A program made the position numbers and the translations under genes. Below the pieces are notes generated by a model, which worked only from the letters and a program-made list of their open reading frames with translations, ran no database searches and had not been told where the DNA came from. From Methanoculleus taiwanensis (GTDB taxonomy: Archaea > Halobacteriota > Methanomicrobia > Methanomicrobiales > Methanoculleaceae): DNA of 64,000 bases. Of the stretch, positions 37,171-45,647 are shown one piece after another. The stretch spans positions 849,327 to 913,326 of the forward strand of contig NZ_LHQS01000001.1 of assembly GCF_004102725.1 (NCBI RefSeq). The letters are read 5' to 3'. Position 1 is the first letter of the stretch. Each line of letters opens with the position of its first letter.

Positions 37171-37365
37171 ATGCATATCATCCTCCCGGATAAAAGCGTG
37201 CGGACAGTCTCCTGCACCTCCGCGCCGATAGAGGAGATCCTCCTTTCGCTCGGGATCAACCCGACGACCGTGATCGTCGTGAAAAACGGCAGGGTCGTCC
37301 CCGAGGACGTGACGGCGGACGACGGCGACGAGATCCGGATTCTGCGGGTCTCGCATGGCGGGTGA
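37171..37365 (+). CDS. ThiS/MoaD-like sulfur-carrier protein (TtuB-like)
   Basis: A 64-residue beta-grasp protein with the key C-terminal Gly-Gly (VSHGG), which is adenylated and thiocarboxylated to carry sulfur. Its 11-bp overlap with the following tRNA-thiolase gene strongly suggests it is the sulfur donor for that enzyme, like TtuB or Urm1, rather than for thiazole or molybdopterin. ATG 37171 gives MHIILPDKSVRTVSC; an upstream ATG at 37138 is unlikely because a TATA-like element overlaps it (about 37129-37140). Confidence 0.9.
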   Translation: MHIILPDKSVRTVSCTSAPIEEILLSLGINPTTVIVVKNGRVVPEDVTADDGDEIRILRVSHGG

Positions 37366-38287
37366 TCGGGTGCCTGCCGCAGAGATGCAGTGCGCCCGCT
37401 GCGGCGAACCTGCGGTCGTCCACCTCACCGGACCCGATCGACGGCTCTGCGCCGCTCATTTCATCGAGGACGTCGAGACCCGCGTCGCCACCGCTCTTGA
37501 ATGCGGACGAATGATCACGCCGGGTGACCGGATAGCCGTCGGCCTGAGCGGGGGAAAAGACAGCACCGCTCTTCTCCTGCTGCTCCACCGCCTCGTCCCG
37601 CGAACGGATGCGACGCTCGTTGCGGTCACCGTCGACGAAGGGATCGCGGGCTACCGCGAGGAAACCCTCAGGGCCGCCGAGGTTCTGACGGCGGAGCTCG
37701 GTGTCGAGCACCGGATCGTCACGTTTCCCGATCTCTTCGGGGGCGATCTCGATAGGCTCCTCGTTGGACGAGAGGCGCAGGGCTGCACCGTCTGCGGCGT
37801 GCTGCGGAGGCGGGCGCTCGTCGAAGCGGCACGGCGCACCGGGGCGACAAAACTTGCGACCGGCCATAACCTGGACGACGAGGCGCAGTCGGTGCTCATG
37901 AACGTGCTCCGCGGAGACCTCCCCCACCTCCTCCACGATACCGCGACGGGGCTGCCCGGCCAGTTCGTCCCGAGAATAAAGCCCCTTGCCGTCCTCTCCG
38001 AGAAGGAGATCACGATATACCTGCTCCTCCGGGCGTACTATCGCGACCTGCCCGAGTGCCCGTATGCCGGCACCGCCCTCCGGTCAGAGGTGCGGACGAT
38101 GCTCGCGACGATGGAGCACCGCCACCCGGGCACGATGGGCCGTCTCATGCAGTTCCGCGAGGAGATCCGCGGTTCGGCCTCTCCGACGGAGCCTGCGGGG
38201 GAGCTTCGCCTCTGCCGTATCTGCGGCGAACTTGCGAGCGGCGAGGTCTGCCAGGTCTGCAGGCTGCTTGGACGGGAAGAGCGGTAG
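37355..38287 (+). CDS. tRNA 2-thiolation enzyme, TtuA/Ncs6 family
   Basis: A 310-residue PP-loop ATPase. Zinc-binding CARCGEPAVVHL at the start, ATP-binding GLSGGKDSTALL (about residues 63-74), CTVCGVLRRRAL and TGHNLDDEAQ in the core, and a second zinc motif CRICGEL...CQVC at the end. The family adenylates U34 or U54 of tRNA and inserts sulfur, often using an iron-sulfur cluster held by the central Cys. It overlaps the sulfur-carrier gene. Which tRNA position is modified cannot be told here. Confidence 0.92.
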   Translation: MAGDRVPAAEMQCARCGEPAVVHLTGPDRRLCAAHFIEDVETRVATALECGRMITPGDRIAVGLSGGKDSTALLLLLHRLVPRTDATLVAVTVDEGIAGYREETLRAAEVLTAELGVEHRIVTFPDLFGGDLDRLLVGREAQGCTVCGVLRRRALVEAARRTGATKLATGHNLDDEAQSVLMNVLRGDLPHLLHDTATGLPGQFVPRIKPLAVLSEKEITIYLLLRAYYRDLPECPYAGTALRSEVRTMLATMEHRHPGTMGRLMQFREEIRGSASPTEPAGELRLCRICGELASGEVCQVCRLLGREER

Positions 38288-38412
38288 AGCCTGCACGCCC
38301 GGGGTGCGGTGGGCATGACTGAAAGGTCTGCGTGCTTTGAACCGGGTGGATCGCGATCCATATCTGTCTGCAGAAAGAGAGATACCAGGAGCATTCTTCG
38401 AGGAGATACAGT

Positions 38413-39270
38413 ATGCCGGATACGGACGAGCACGTCATCGAAGCGGTAGGAAAGACCCGGGTCGTCGTCAGGAACGGGAAAGTCGTGGAGGTCGGCGAGG
38501 CGATCATCACCGACTGCCCGCTCGCAAAAAGGTTTGCATGCCCGGTACCGGAGATATCGGCGGACGCGGTCAGGGAGAATATCGAGCACCGGATAAAAGC
38601 GTTCGGGATGTGCACGCCCGAACGGGTGGTGCTGGAGACCCGTGAGTTCGTTGGCTTCGGAGCGTCCGAGTTGCTCAGTTTCGGGATAAAGGCCGGGCTG
38701 ATCGACGCCGCAGTTCTCGCCTGTGACGGTGCCGGGACGGTCGTCGTGACCGATCCTGCGATGGTGCAGGGGATCGGCGGTCGGATGTCGGGGCTCGTCC
38801 GGACGACGCCGTACCCGTCGGTCATGGACAGGATCGAAGAAGGCGGCGGATTCGTCCTCGACCGCGAGACTGCGGCGATGAACCCTGCGGCGGGGGTCGC
38901 GCTTGCAGAGGAGAAGGGCTACCGGAAGATCGCCGTCACGGTCGCGCTTCCGGAAGACGCGGCGGCGATCCGGGAGGCGCACCCCGATGCCTTCATCGTC
39001 GCGGTGCACGTCACCGGCATGACCCGTGACGGAGCAGCGACCGTCGCCGCGGCCGCCGACCTCGTGACGACCTGCGCATCGGGAACGGTCAGGGAGATCG
39101 CGGGCTCGCGGGCACTCGTCCAGGCCGGGGTCTCGGTACCGGTCTATGCGATGACGGAGCGCGGAAAAGACCTCATCCTCGAGAAGGTACGCAGGTCGGA
39201 CGAACAGGTGCTGGTAAAGCCGACCCGTCTCCCGGCCATGGGTGGCCGGCAGCCCGAACCCCTTGTCTGA
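38413..39270 (+). CDS. Methanogenesis marker protein 8 (DUF2099)
   Basis: A 285-residue protein of the DUF2099 family found only in methanogens and relatives. Recognisable parts: ITDCPLAKRFACPVPEIS, FGMCTPERVVLETREFVGFGASE, DGAGTVVVTDPAMVQGIGGRMSGLVRTTPYPSVM. Several Cys residues near the N-terminus (CPLAKRFACP, GMCTP) suggest metal or iron-sulfur binding. ATG has GAGGAGA 8 nt upstream. Its role in methanogenesis is not known. It stands alone between ttuA-like and the sulfur island. Confidence 0.9.
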   Translation: MPDTDEHVIEAVGKTRVVVRNGKVVEVGEAIITDCPLAKRFACPVPEISADAVRENIEHRIKAFGMCTPERVVLETREFVGFGASELLSFGIKAGLIDAAVLACDGAGTVVVTDPAMVQGIGGRMSGLVRTTPYPSVMDRIEEGGGFVLDRETAAMNPAAGVALAEEKGYRKIAVTVALPEDAAAIREAHPDAFIVAVHVTGMTRDGAATVAAAADLVTTCASGTVREIAGSRALVQAGVSVPVYAMTERGKDLILEKVRRSDEQVLVKPTRLPAMGGRQPEPLV

Positions 39271-39360
39271 CAGTTACTTCGGGTATTATGCCCGGTGTAC
39301 TGTAACCGCCACCCCCCGGGTGTCTCGACGATGAAGAGTGGCTTTCCCGTCCCAGGCCCT

Positions 39361-39711
39361 TCAGTCAGGCGTTCCCGGGGTTTCATCGCTCATCTCCTCA
39401 CTGCACCGGCAGAACTCACGATCTTCTTCCCGGAGCTGTATGCAGATGGCGCAGATCCGTCCGGCGAGGTCGTCGACCTTTCCTTCGCGGAGATCCCGGG
39501 CGAGCTCTCTGATCGATGCCTTCACGTCGTTCTCAAAGACGATCCGGTAGCCTCGCTTCCCGGAGAGGTACTGCGAGATCGCCGAAGGCGCCATCCCGAG
39601 AAGCCGGGCGGCCTCCTGCTGGGAGACGCCGCACCGGATCAGTTCTTCAGCGATAGCCGCCCGTATTGCGGGCAGCACATCCCAGACAATAGCCTGACAG
39701 GGCAACTTCAT
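39361..39711 (-). CDS. XRE-type regulator with C-terminal Cys cluster, candidate iron-sulfur sensor
   Basis: A 116-residue protein. Residues about 25-55 form a helix-turn-helix (CGVSQQEAARLLGMAPSAISQYLSGKRG). The C-terminal third has RICAICIQ and FCRC, four Cys able to hold an iron-sulfur cluster. It is divergent from nifS-nifU-moeB across a palindrome, so it probably controls that operon and itself according to iron-sulfur status, a role like IscR but in an unrelated fold. No ribosome binding site is clear. Sensing is inferred. Confidence 0.85.
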   Translation of the reverse strand: MKLPCQAIVWDVLPAIRAAIAEELIRCGVSQQEAARLLGMAPSAISQYLSGKRGYRIVFENDVKASIRELARDLREGKVDDLAGRICAICIQLREEDREFCRCSEEMSDETPGTPD

Positions 39712-39755
39712 GATATCACAACGCTTAAGGGATCGTGAATAGTACGGTTAATGGA

Positions 39756-39773
39756 AATTCACAATTGTGAATT
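39756..39773. promoter_or_regulatory. Perfect 18-bp palindrome in the divergent promoter of nifS
   Basis: AATTCACAATTGTGAATT is a perfect inverted repeat. It lies 45 bp upstream of the XRE regulator start and 58 bp upstream of nifS, with a nifS TATA-like element (about 39786-39795) just after it. A second half-site, TCGTGAAT, sits at about 39733-39740. It is the expected operator of the divergent regulator. Confidence 0.65.
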
Positions 39774-39831
39774 GCGGGGGCTCCGGAAATATCTTTCCCC
39801 GGCGCTCTGCCCGCAGCGGAAGTGAACGTTC

Positions 39832-41007
39832 ATGGTTACGAGGCAGGTGTATCTGGATCATGCGGCGACCACGCCGACTCACCCGGAAGTCGTCGACGCG
39901 ATGCTTCCGTTCTTCTCGGAAAAGTTCGGGAACCCCTCTTCGCTCTACAGCCGGGCGCGGGAGGCGCGTAAAGCCGTGGAAGAAGCCCGCATCAAGGTAG
40001 CGACCGCGCTCGGGGCGAGTCCCGAGGAGATCTACTTTACGTCAGGTGGGACGGAGTCCGATAACTGGGCCATAAAAGGGATCGCCGCTGCTCATCGGAA
40101 GAAGGGCAATCATATCATCACCTCGTCGATCGAGCACCACGCAGTCATCGACCCCTGCCGGCACCTCGAGAAGCAGGGTTTTTCGGTGACCTACCTTCCC
40201 GTCGACGAGTACGGCAGGGTTGACCCGGCGGCGGTCGCGGCTGCTATTACACCCGAAACGATCCTGATCTCGGTGATGACGGCGAACAACGAGATCGGCA
40301 CCATCCAGCCAATCGCCGAGATCGGGAAGATCGCCCGCGAGCACGATATTTTCTTCCATACCGATGCCGTGCAGGCGATCGGTGCGATACCGATCGACGT
40401 CGATGCGTTGTCCGTCGATCTCCTCTCGCTCTCGGCCCATAAATTCTACGGGCCAAAGGGGATCGGGGCGCTCTACATCCGGAAGGGCACCCGGGCAGAG
40501 ACGCTCATGCATGGCGGCGGCCAGGAGCGGCGCCGGCGGGCGGGCACCGAGAACGTCCCTGGAATTGTGGGGCTCGGAGAAGCGATCGAGCATGCCGTCA
40601 CCGACCTCGAGGGGCGTACCCGGCGGATCGCCGCGATGCGCGACCGCCTGATTGCGGGCATCCTCGACACGATCCCAAAATCCCGGCTAAACGGTCACCC
40701 TACACAGCGGCTCGCGAACAACGTGAATATTGCGTTCCGCTACGTTGAGGGCGAGTCGATCCTGCTGATGCTCGATTACTTCGGGATCGCTGCCTCGACG
40801 GGGAGCGCCTGCACCTCGGCGACTCTGGATCCCTCGCACGTCCTTCTTGCCTGTGGGCTGCCGGCGGAGCACGCCCACGGTTCGCTCCGACTCACCCTCG
40901 GGGAAGAGAACACGGAGGAGGATATCGACTACGTCCTCGAGGTGCTCCCCGGCATCATCGAACGGCTCCGGAGCATGTCGCCGCTGACACCGACGGATAC
41001 GAGGTAG
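39832..41007 (+). CDS. nifS: Cysteine desulfurase, NifS/IscS type
   Basis: A 391-residue PLP enzyme that takes sulfur from cysteine as a persulfide. Signatures: [27 protein letters not shown] lysine in [34 protein letters not shown], and the catalytic Cys in [22 protein letters not shown] has GGAAGTGA 6 nt upstream. The nifU gene follows by 4 bp. Together they supply sulfur for iron-sulfur clusters and possibly for the thiolation genes nearby. Confidence 0.96.
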   Translation: MVTRQVYLDHAATTPTHPEVVDAMLPFFSEKFGNPSSLYSRAREARKAVEEARIKVATALGASPEEIYFTSGGTESDNWAIKGIAAAHRKKGNHIITSSIEHHAVIDPCRHLEKQGFSVTYLPVDEYGRVDPAAVAAAITPETILISVMTANNEIGTIQPIAEIGKIAREHDIFFHTDAVQAIGAIPIDVDALSVDLLSLSAHKFYGPKGIGALYIRKGTRAETLMHGGGQERRRRAGTENVPGIVGLGEAIEHAVTDLEGRTRRIAAMRDRLIAGILDTIPKSRLNGHPTQRLANNVNIAFRYVEGESILLMLDYFGIAASTGSACTSATLDPSHVLLACGLPAEHAHGSLRLTLGEENTEEDIDYVLEVLPGIIERLRSMSPLTPTDTR

Positions 41008-41011
41008 GTGC

Positions 41012-41422
41012 ATGACAGGATACAGCGATAGGGTAATGGATCACTTTATGAACCCCCGGAATATGGGGGAGATCGCGGATGCGGACGGTGTCGGCGAGGT
41101 CGGGAATCCGGCCTGCGGCGATATCATGAAGATCTGCATCCGGGTGGAGGGCGGCAGGATCACGGACGCGAAGTTCAAGACCTTCGGGTGCGGGGCGGCG
41201 ATTGCCTCGAGTTCGATGGCGACGGAGATGATCGTCGGCAAGACGCTGAAAGAAGCCTGGGGGGTCACGAACCGGGCGGTCGCCGAAGCGCTCGAGGGGC
41301 TCCCGCCGCAGAAACTGCACTGCTCGGTGCTCGCGGAAGAGTGTATTCATGCGGCGATAAACGACTGCCGCACAAAGAACGGCCTTCCCGCATGGGCAGA
41401 GGGGCCGGAGGCCGGGGAGTGA
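41012..41422 (+). CDS. nifU: Iron-sulfur cluster scaffold, NifU N-terminal/IscU type
   Basis: A 136-residue scaffold with the three conserved Cys: GNPACGD, FGCGAAIASSS and LHCSVLAEE. It accepts sulfur from NifS and assembles clusters. It has only the IscU-like domain, not the full-length NifU. Its stop overlaps the GTG of the next gene by 4 bp. The ATG follows GAGGTAGGTG. Confidence 0.95.
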   Translation: MTGYSDRVMDHFMNPRNMGEIADADGVGEVGNPACGDIMKICIRVEGGRITDAKFKTFGCGAAIASSSMATEMIVGKTLKEAWGVTNRAVAEALEGLPPQKLHCSVLAEECIHAAINDCRTKNGLPAWAEGPEAGE

Positions 41423-42165
41423 CCGGCTCCTTCCGCGAGAGCGAGCTCTCGCGTTACGACCGGCAGATCCTCCTCTTCGGTGAGGAGGGGCAGGAGCGGC
41501 TGAAGGCGGCGAAGATCTTTATCGCCGGCGCCGGCGGGCTCGGCTGTCCGGTCGCCCTCTACCTTGCCGCGGCAGGGGTCGGGGAGATCCGGCTTGCCGA
41601 CTGCGACGCCGTCGACCGCACGAACCTGAACCGGCAGGTTCTCCACTGGGAGAAGGATCTCGGTCGCAGGAAGACCGACTCCGCTGCAGAGAAACTCCGT
41701 TTGCTGAACCCGGATGTCAGGGTCACGGATCTTCCGGCCACCATCAATGAAGCGAACGCCGCAGCGCTCGTCGGGGACGCCGACCTGATCATCGACGCCC
41801 TCGACAACTTCGAGACCCGCTACCTCTTGAACCGGGTCGCGCTCGCGAAGGGTATCCCGTTCATCCACGGCGCTATCCGGGGGTTCGACGGCCAGGCGAC
41901 GACCATCATCCCTGGTAAGACCGCCTGCCTCCGGTGCATCTTCCCGAGGGCTCCTCCGGCGGAAGTCTTCCCGGCTGTCGGCGTCACGGCCGGGATCATC
42001 GGGATGATCCAGGCGAACGAGGCGATCAAGTTCCTCCTCGGGATGGACGGCCTGCTTGCCGGCAGGCTCCTCATCTGGAGCGGGGCTACAACGGAGATGG
42101 AGAGTCTGCCGGTTGAGCGGCACCCGGACTGCCAGGACTGCGGCGCGGCGAGGCGGGAGCGATAG
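41419..42165 (+). CDS. E1-like adenylyltransferase, MoeB/ThiF/HesA family
   Basis: A 248-residue protein that adenylates the Gly-Gly end of a ThiS/MoaD-type carrier. Signatures: RYDRQILLFGEEGQERL, nucleotide loop GAGGLGCPVALYLAAAGVG, DRTNLNRQVLH, DALDNFETRYLLN, and the zinc pairs CLRC and CQDC. The GTG at 41419 follows GGAGG by 7 nt and overlaps the nifU stop; a far longer upstream open frame is out of register with nifU and not real. A likely partner is the sulfur carrier at 37171. Confidence 0.92.
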   Translation: MTGSFRESELSRYDRQILLFGEEGQERLKAAKIFIAGAGGLGCPVALYLAAAGVGEIRLADCDAVDRTNLNRQVLHWEKDLGRRKTDSAAEKLRLLNPDVRVTDLPATINEANAAALVGDADLIIDALDNFETRYLLNRVALAKGIPFIHGAIRGFDGQATTIIPGKTACLRCIFPRAPPAEVFPAVGVTAGIIGMIQANEAIKFLLGMDGLLAGRLLIWSGATTEMESLPVERHPDCQDCGAARRER

Positions 42166-42264
42166 AGCCGGTGTTTCTGCCGTCCGCCGCCGGCCGGATC
42201 GAGACTTCGAAGAATTTCGTCGTTAACGCTGGGTTTAACTCTCCGGCATGCCGTATAGCAGAGC

Positions 42265-43551
42265 ATGAACCGAAAGATGATCGGCATGCTGATCCTGGCA
42301 TCGTTCATCGCACTCGGCAGTATCGCTGCGGGGTGCACCGAACTGCCTGGAACGACGGCCGTAGAACCCGTATCCCCCGCCAGGCAGGCGACGGTGGCGG
42401 ATGCCGCCCGCGGCGTCGCCGCGGGAAACAACGAGTTTGCTTTCGACCTCTACCGCTCCCTCGCGAACGGGTCGGCAACGGAGAATCTCTTCTTCTCGCC
42501 CTTCAGCATCTCATCGGCCCTCGGGATCACCTACGAAGGCGCACGGGGAGAGACCGCCGACGAGATACGGTTGGTGCTGCACCTCCCGGTGAATGATACG
42601 CTCCGCAGGGAGGGATTCGCCGGGATCAATGCCGGGCTGAACAGCGGCGATGCTAACTACACCCTGCGGACGGCGAACGCACTCTGGGCGGAAGAGACCT
42701 ATCCGTTCCTCCCGGAGTACATCGAGACGGCGGAGCGTTATTACGACGCGAACACGACGAACCTCGACTTCGTGGGCGCTCCGGAGGAGTCGCGCCTGGC
42801 GATCAACCGGTGGGTCGAAGAGCAGACTGAGGATAGAATCCAGGATCTGCTGCCGGCCGGATCGATCACCCCGCTGACCCGGCTCGTGATCACGAACGCC
42901 ATCTACTTCAAAGGAACGTGGACGCTGCAGTTCGACGCGAACGAGACCGAGGACACTGATTTCCGCGTCTCGCAGAACCAGACCGTCACCGTCCCGATGA
43001 TGCAGCGGACCGACGAGGATGCCGTCTACCCGTATGCGGAGACCGATTCGCTCCAGGTGCTCGCGCTGCCGTACGCTTCCGGAGACGGGCAGAATCTCTC
43101 GATGCTCGTCCTGCTCCCGAAGGACGGGAACCTGACGGTTGCCGAGGAGAGTCTCAACCTGCAGAATCTCTCGGAGCTGCGGCAGTCGCTTGAATCACAG
43201 CGTGTCGACGTCTACTTCCCGAAGTTCACGCTCGAGACGGAGTACGGCCTCCCGGAGACGCTCGCGGCGATGGGGATGCCGACGCCCTTCACCGCAGCGG
43301 CCGATTTCTCAGGGATGGACGGATCGGAGGATCTCTTCATCAGCGACGTCGTCCATAAGGCGTTCGTCGACGTGAACGAGGAGGGCACCGAGGCAGCGGC
43401 GGCGACCGGGGTCGTCGTAAGCCTGACCTCCGTCCGGGAAGATGAGACGCCCGTCTTTAAGGCGGATCACCCGTTCGTCTTCCTCATTCAGGAGAGTGAG
43501 ACCGGAAACATTCTCTTCATGGGGCGGGTTATGCGGCCGGAGGCGGCCTGA
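42265..43551 (+). CDS. Serpin-family protease inhibitor lipoprotein
   Basis: A 428-residue secreted lipoprotein: lipobox IAAGC (Cys near residue 24), then a full serpin fold (NLFFSPFSISSALGITYEGARGET, NAIYFKGTWTLQFD, VHKAFVDVNEEGTEAAAATG, DHPFVFLIQ). The hinge EEGTEAAAATG is small-residue-rich, as in inhibitory serpins, so it should trap a serine or cysteine protease by loop insertion; the cleavage site would be near VVSLTS, about P1 Thr-Ser. Archaeal serpins are uncommon, so transfer from bacteria is possible. The target protease is unknown. Confidence 0.93.
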   Translation: MNRKMIGMLILASFIALGSIAAGCTELPGTTAVEPVSPARQATVADAARGVAAGNNEFAFDLYRSLANGSATENLFFSPFSISSALGITYEGARGETADEIRLVLHLPVNDTLRREGFAGINAGLNSGDANYTLRTANALWAEETYPFLPEYIETAERYYDANTTNLDFVGAPEESRLAINRWVEEQTEDRIQDLLPAGSITPLTRLVITNAIYFKGTWTLQFDANETEDTDFRVSQNQTVTVPMMQRTDEDAVYPYAETDSLQVLALPYASGDGQNLSMLVLLPKDGNLTVAEESLNLQNLSELRQSLESQRVDVYFPKFTLETEYGLPETLAAMGMPTPFTAAADFSGMDGSEDLFISDVVHKAFVDVNEEGTEAAAATGVVVSLTSVREDETPVFKADHPFVFLIQESETGNILFMGRVMRPEAA

Positions 43552-43584
43552 ATCCACCCCACCCTCGTCTGCGGCTCTACCGGT

Positions 43585-44112
43585 TTACTCCCGCCACCGT
43601 GGAAGCGTCGCGAGGTACTGCGCCACCATGCCCTCCGCCTTCCCGACCGGCATGCCGAGGTGTGCCGCCATCATCGGGGCATATTTCGCAACCGCCTCCT
43701 CCTTCGTGAGATTGGGCTCGGTGAACGCCCCGTCCTTGTAGCAGTGGATACAGTATCTGGTGCTCCGCGATCCGTCAGCCTCCGTTCCGGCGTCCTCGTC
43801 CCGGGCGAGGGGCATCCCGCAGCTTGCGCAGACCGGAATCTCCCGCCCTGCCCACCGCTTCAGGCAGGTGAGTTGCTCTCTGCAGAAGTTTTTCGCGTTC
43901 CCGACGGGGATCTCGAAGAGCTGCGCCAGTATCGCGCCGCCTTTCTCCGCCATGGCGTCGATGGTGATCTCGGGCTCAGTGAAGGCGCCACGCTGGTAGC
44001 AGTTGATGCAGTAGTCATTCGAGCATGTGCCGTCGGCCTCGGTGCCGAAGTCACTCTCCGTTCTCATCGGCATGCCGCAGCTCTGGCATGCTTTCATGGA
44101 TATCTCTTCCAT
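43585..44112 (-). CDS. Protein with two tandem zinc-ribbon domains
   Basis: A 175-residue protein made of two copies of a small zinc-ribbon domain: CQSCGMPM...GTEADGTCSNDYCINCYQRGAF (about residues 9-45) and CASCGMPLARDEDAGTEADGSRSTRYCIHCYKDGAF (about 95-130), each followed by a helical tail. Four Cys per copy bind zinc. ATG at 44112 follows AGGAGGAGA by 6 nt. The much longer upstream frame on this strand is only the opposite frame of the MOT1 gene. Function unknown. Confidence 0.88.
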   Translation of the reverse strand: MEEISMKACQSCGMPMRTESDFGTEADGTCSNDYCINCYQRGAFTEPEITIDAMAEKGGAILAQLFEIPVGNAKNFCREQLTCLKRWAGREIPVCASCGMPLARDEDAGTEADGSRSTRYCIHCYKDGAFTEPNLTKEEAVAKYAPMMAAHLGMPVGKAEGMVAQYLATLPRWRE

Positions 44113-44210
44113 ATCGTCTCCTCCTGATGATCGGTCACTCGTGCATCGTGAAAATGCTCTTAAATTAAGAATGGAGCAGACCCGGAATAAATATTCCTGC
44201 CGGGGCTCCG

Positions 44211-45410
44211 TCACTCCTCCGGTACCCGCCCCGTTCCCGGCCGCCACCGCTGCAGGGCGTACGCGAGAGCCATGCCGGCGATGAACGCGACCGTGAGCCC
44301 GACCGCGAGCGTGAGTACGGCGATAACCCCGGTGACGATATACGAATCGGTCTTGATGCTGTGCTTTCCGAGTTCGATCCCGACGAAGACCAGGAGCCCG
44401 CCGAAGATGCCGATCGGGATCAGGGTCAGCACCTCGGGAGGCGCGAAGAGCAATGCGAAGGCGAGGATGAAGAGGCCTGCGGCGATGTTCGCTCCACCGG
44501 TGCGGGCACCGAACCGGTACTGGGCTGCCATCCCCCCGGCACCGTGGCACATCGGAAACCCGCCGAAGGGTGTCGAGACCAGGTTCATCAGGCCGATCGT
44601 CCGGGAGAGGCGGTCGGGTTTGACCTCCTTTCCGAAGAGATCGATCGTCAGGAGCGAAGTCGCGAGGATGGCGTTCGCCAGGGTCAGGGGGATCTGCGGG
44701 AGGGCAAGCGTCCATGCACCGCTGATAAAGTCCGCGAACGTGGGAACGATCAGGTGCGGGAGGGGGATGAGGCGGAACGGTGGGAACCCGACCGTGAGGA
44801 TGCCGGCGGCAAGACCGATCGCGATCACGACCAGGGCCGAAATGTCCGGCAGCCGGGTCCGGTTTGCGAGAACGAAGAAGACGAGGATGATGGCGATCGA
44901 GAGCACGGCGAAGAGAAGATCGTCGATAATATAGCCAAGCGACGTCCTGAGCAGCAGGAGTGCAAGCCCTGCCTGGACACCGCGGATGACGCTCTGCGGG
45001 ATCCACTTTCGGATACGCTCCATCCCGCCGATGACCCCGAGGATGAAGAAGAGGACTCCGAGAGTAATTCCCGCTGCCGCGATTACATCTCCTGTTATTC
45101 CTTCGGCGATGACGATCGCCCCGATGGCCTTCATCGGTTCGATAGGAATCGGGAGCCTGTAGTAGAGGCCGGCGATGATGTACCAGGCCGCGAGGAAGAG
45201 GAAGATGTGGCTGATATTGACATCCGAGACGAGGGCGACCCCGAGGATGATCGGGAATATCGTGCCGATATCCCCGAGTCCGCCTGCGATCTCCTCAAGG
45301 GTGAACCGGATGCCTCCGGGATCGCTTCCCGTCTGAGCGTGCGATGCCACTCCCTTCCTCACGGGTAGTCTGTAGGCGGTAATGATGTTTGTTGATTTCG
45401 GTACCGGCAT
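44211..45410 (-). CDS. MOT1-type molybdate permease (SulP-related)
   Basis: A 399-residue integral membrane protein with about ten to twelve hydrophobic segments. It has the two MOT1 signatures, FTLEEIAGGLGDIGTIFPIILG near the N-terminus (in segments) and GGFPMCHGAGGMAAQYRFGARTG further on, plus PIPIEPMKAIGAI. MOT1 proteins move molybdate in plants and microbes. It sits divergent from the modA operon, with the shared operator region between. Start is uncertain: ATG 45410 (used) or 45431; the longer form from 45536 is doubtful. Confidence 0.88.
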   Translation of the reverse strand: MPVPKSTNIITAYRLPVRKGVASHAQTGSDPGGIRFTLEEIAGGLGDIGTIFPIILGVALVSDVNISHIFLFLAAWYIIAGLYYRLPIPIEPMKAIGAIVIAEGITGDVIAAAGITLGVLFFILGVIGGMERIRKWIPQSVIRGVQAGLALLLLRTSLGYIIDDLLFAVLSIAIILVFFVLANRTRLPDISALVVIAIGLAAGILTVGFPPFRLIPLPHLIVPTFADFISGAWTLALPQIPLTLANAILATSLLTIDLFGKEVKPDRLSRTIGLMNLVSTPFGGFPMCHGAGGMAAQYRFGARTGGANIAAGLFILAFALLFAPPEVLTLIPIGIFGGLLVFVGIELGKHSIKTDSYIVTGVIAVLTLAVGLTVAFIAGMALAYALQRWRPGTGRVPEE

Positions 45411-45568
45411 GAAAGCGGTGATCCGGATCATGCATGAGGTTATCGTCCGTTGCGTGTGGATCCGGGTCTTTTCTGCTTCTCCTTCAGCGTGAACCTGTTC
45501 TCCGGGTCTTGCCGGACCCCTCGTGCCGTCCTGCACCCGGAATCTGCGCCTGGCCGAATTTAAGTAAA

Positions 45569-45584
45569 GTTAATCAATTTAACT
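45569..45584 (+). promoter_or_regulatory. Putative Mo/W operator, site 5 (upstream of modA)
   Basis: GTTAATCAATTTAACT matches GTTAAY-N4-TTA-N2-T and is also nearly palindromic (AAGTTAA-TCAAT-TTAACTT). It lies 22 bp upstream of a TATA-like CAATATAAAC (about 45606-45615) and 63 nt before modA. It could also control the divergent MOT1 gene. Confidence 0.6.
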
Positions 45585-45647
45585 TAAGCGCCTTGCTGAT
45601 GTGCTCCAATATAAACAGTTATCTTCTGCGGTCGGTCAATCCTTTTT

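Noticed and set aside
39747-39760. GTTAATGGAAATTC near the nifS promoter, like the Mo/W element
   Set aside because: The TTA after the four-base spacer is absent.
42224-42240. GTTAAC...TTTAAC upstream of the serpin, like the Mo/W element
   Set aside because: The spacing between half-sites differs and GTTAAY-N4-TTA is not met; the TTTAAC part is better read as a TATA-like sequence.
44113-45006. Upstream extension of the zinc-ribbon frame
   Set aside because: It is antisense-strand frame over the MOT1 permease with Arg/Pro-rich low-complexity sequence; the zinc-ribbon gene has a good start at 44112.
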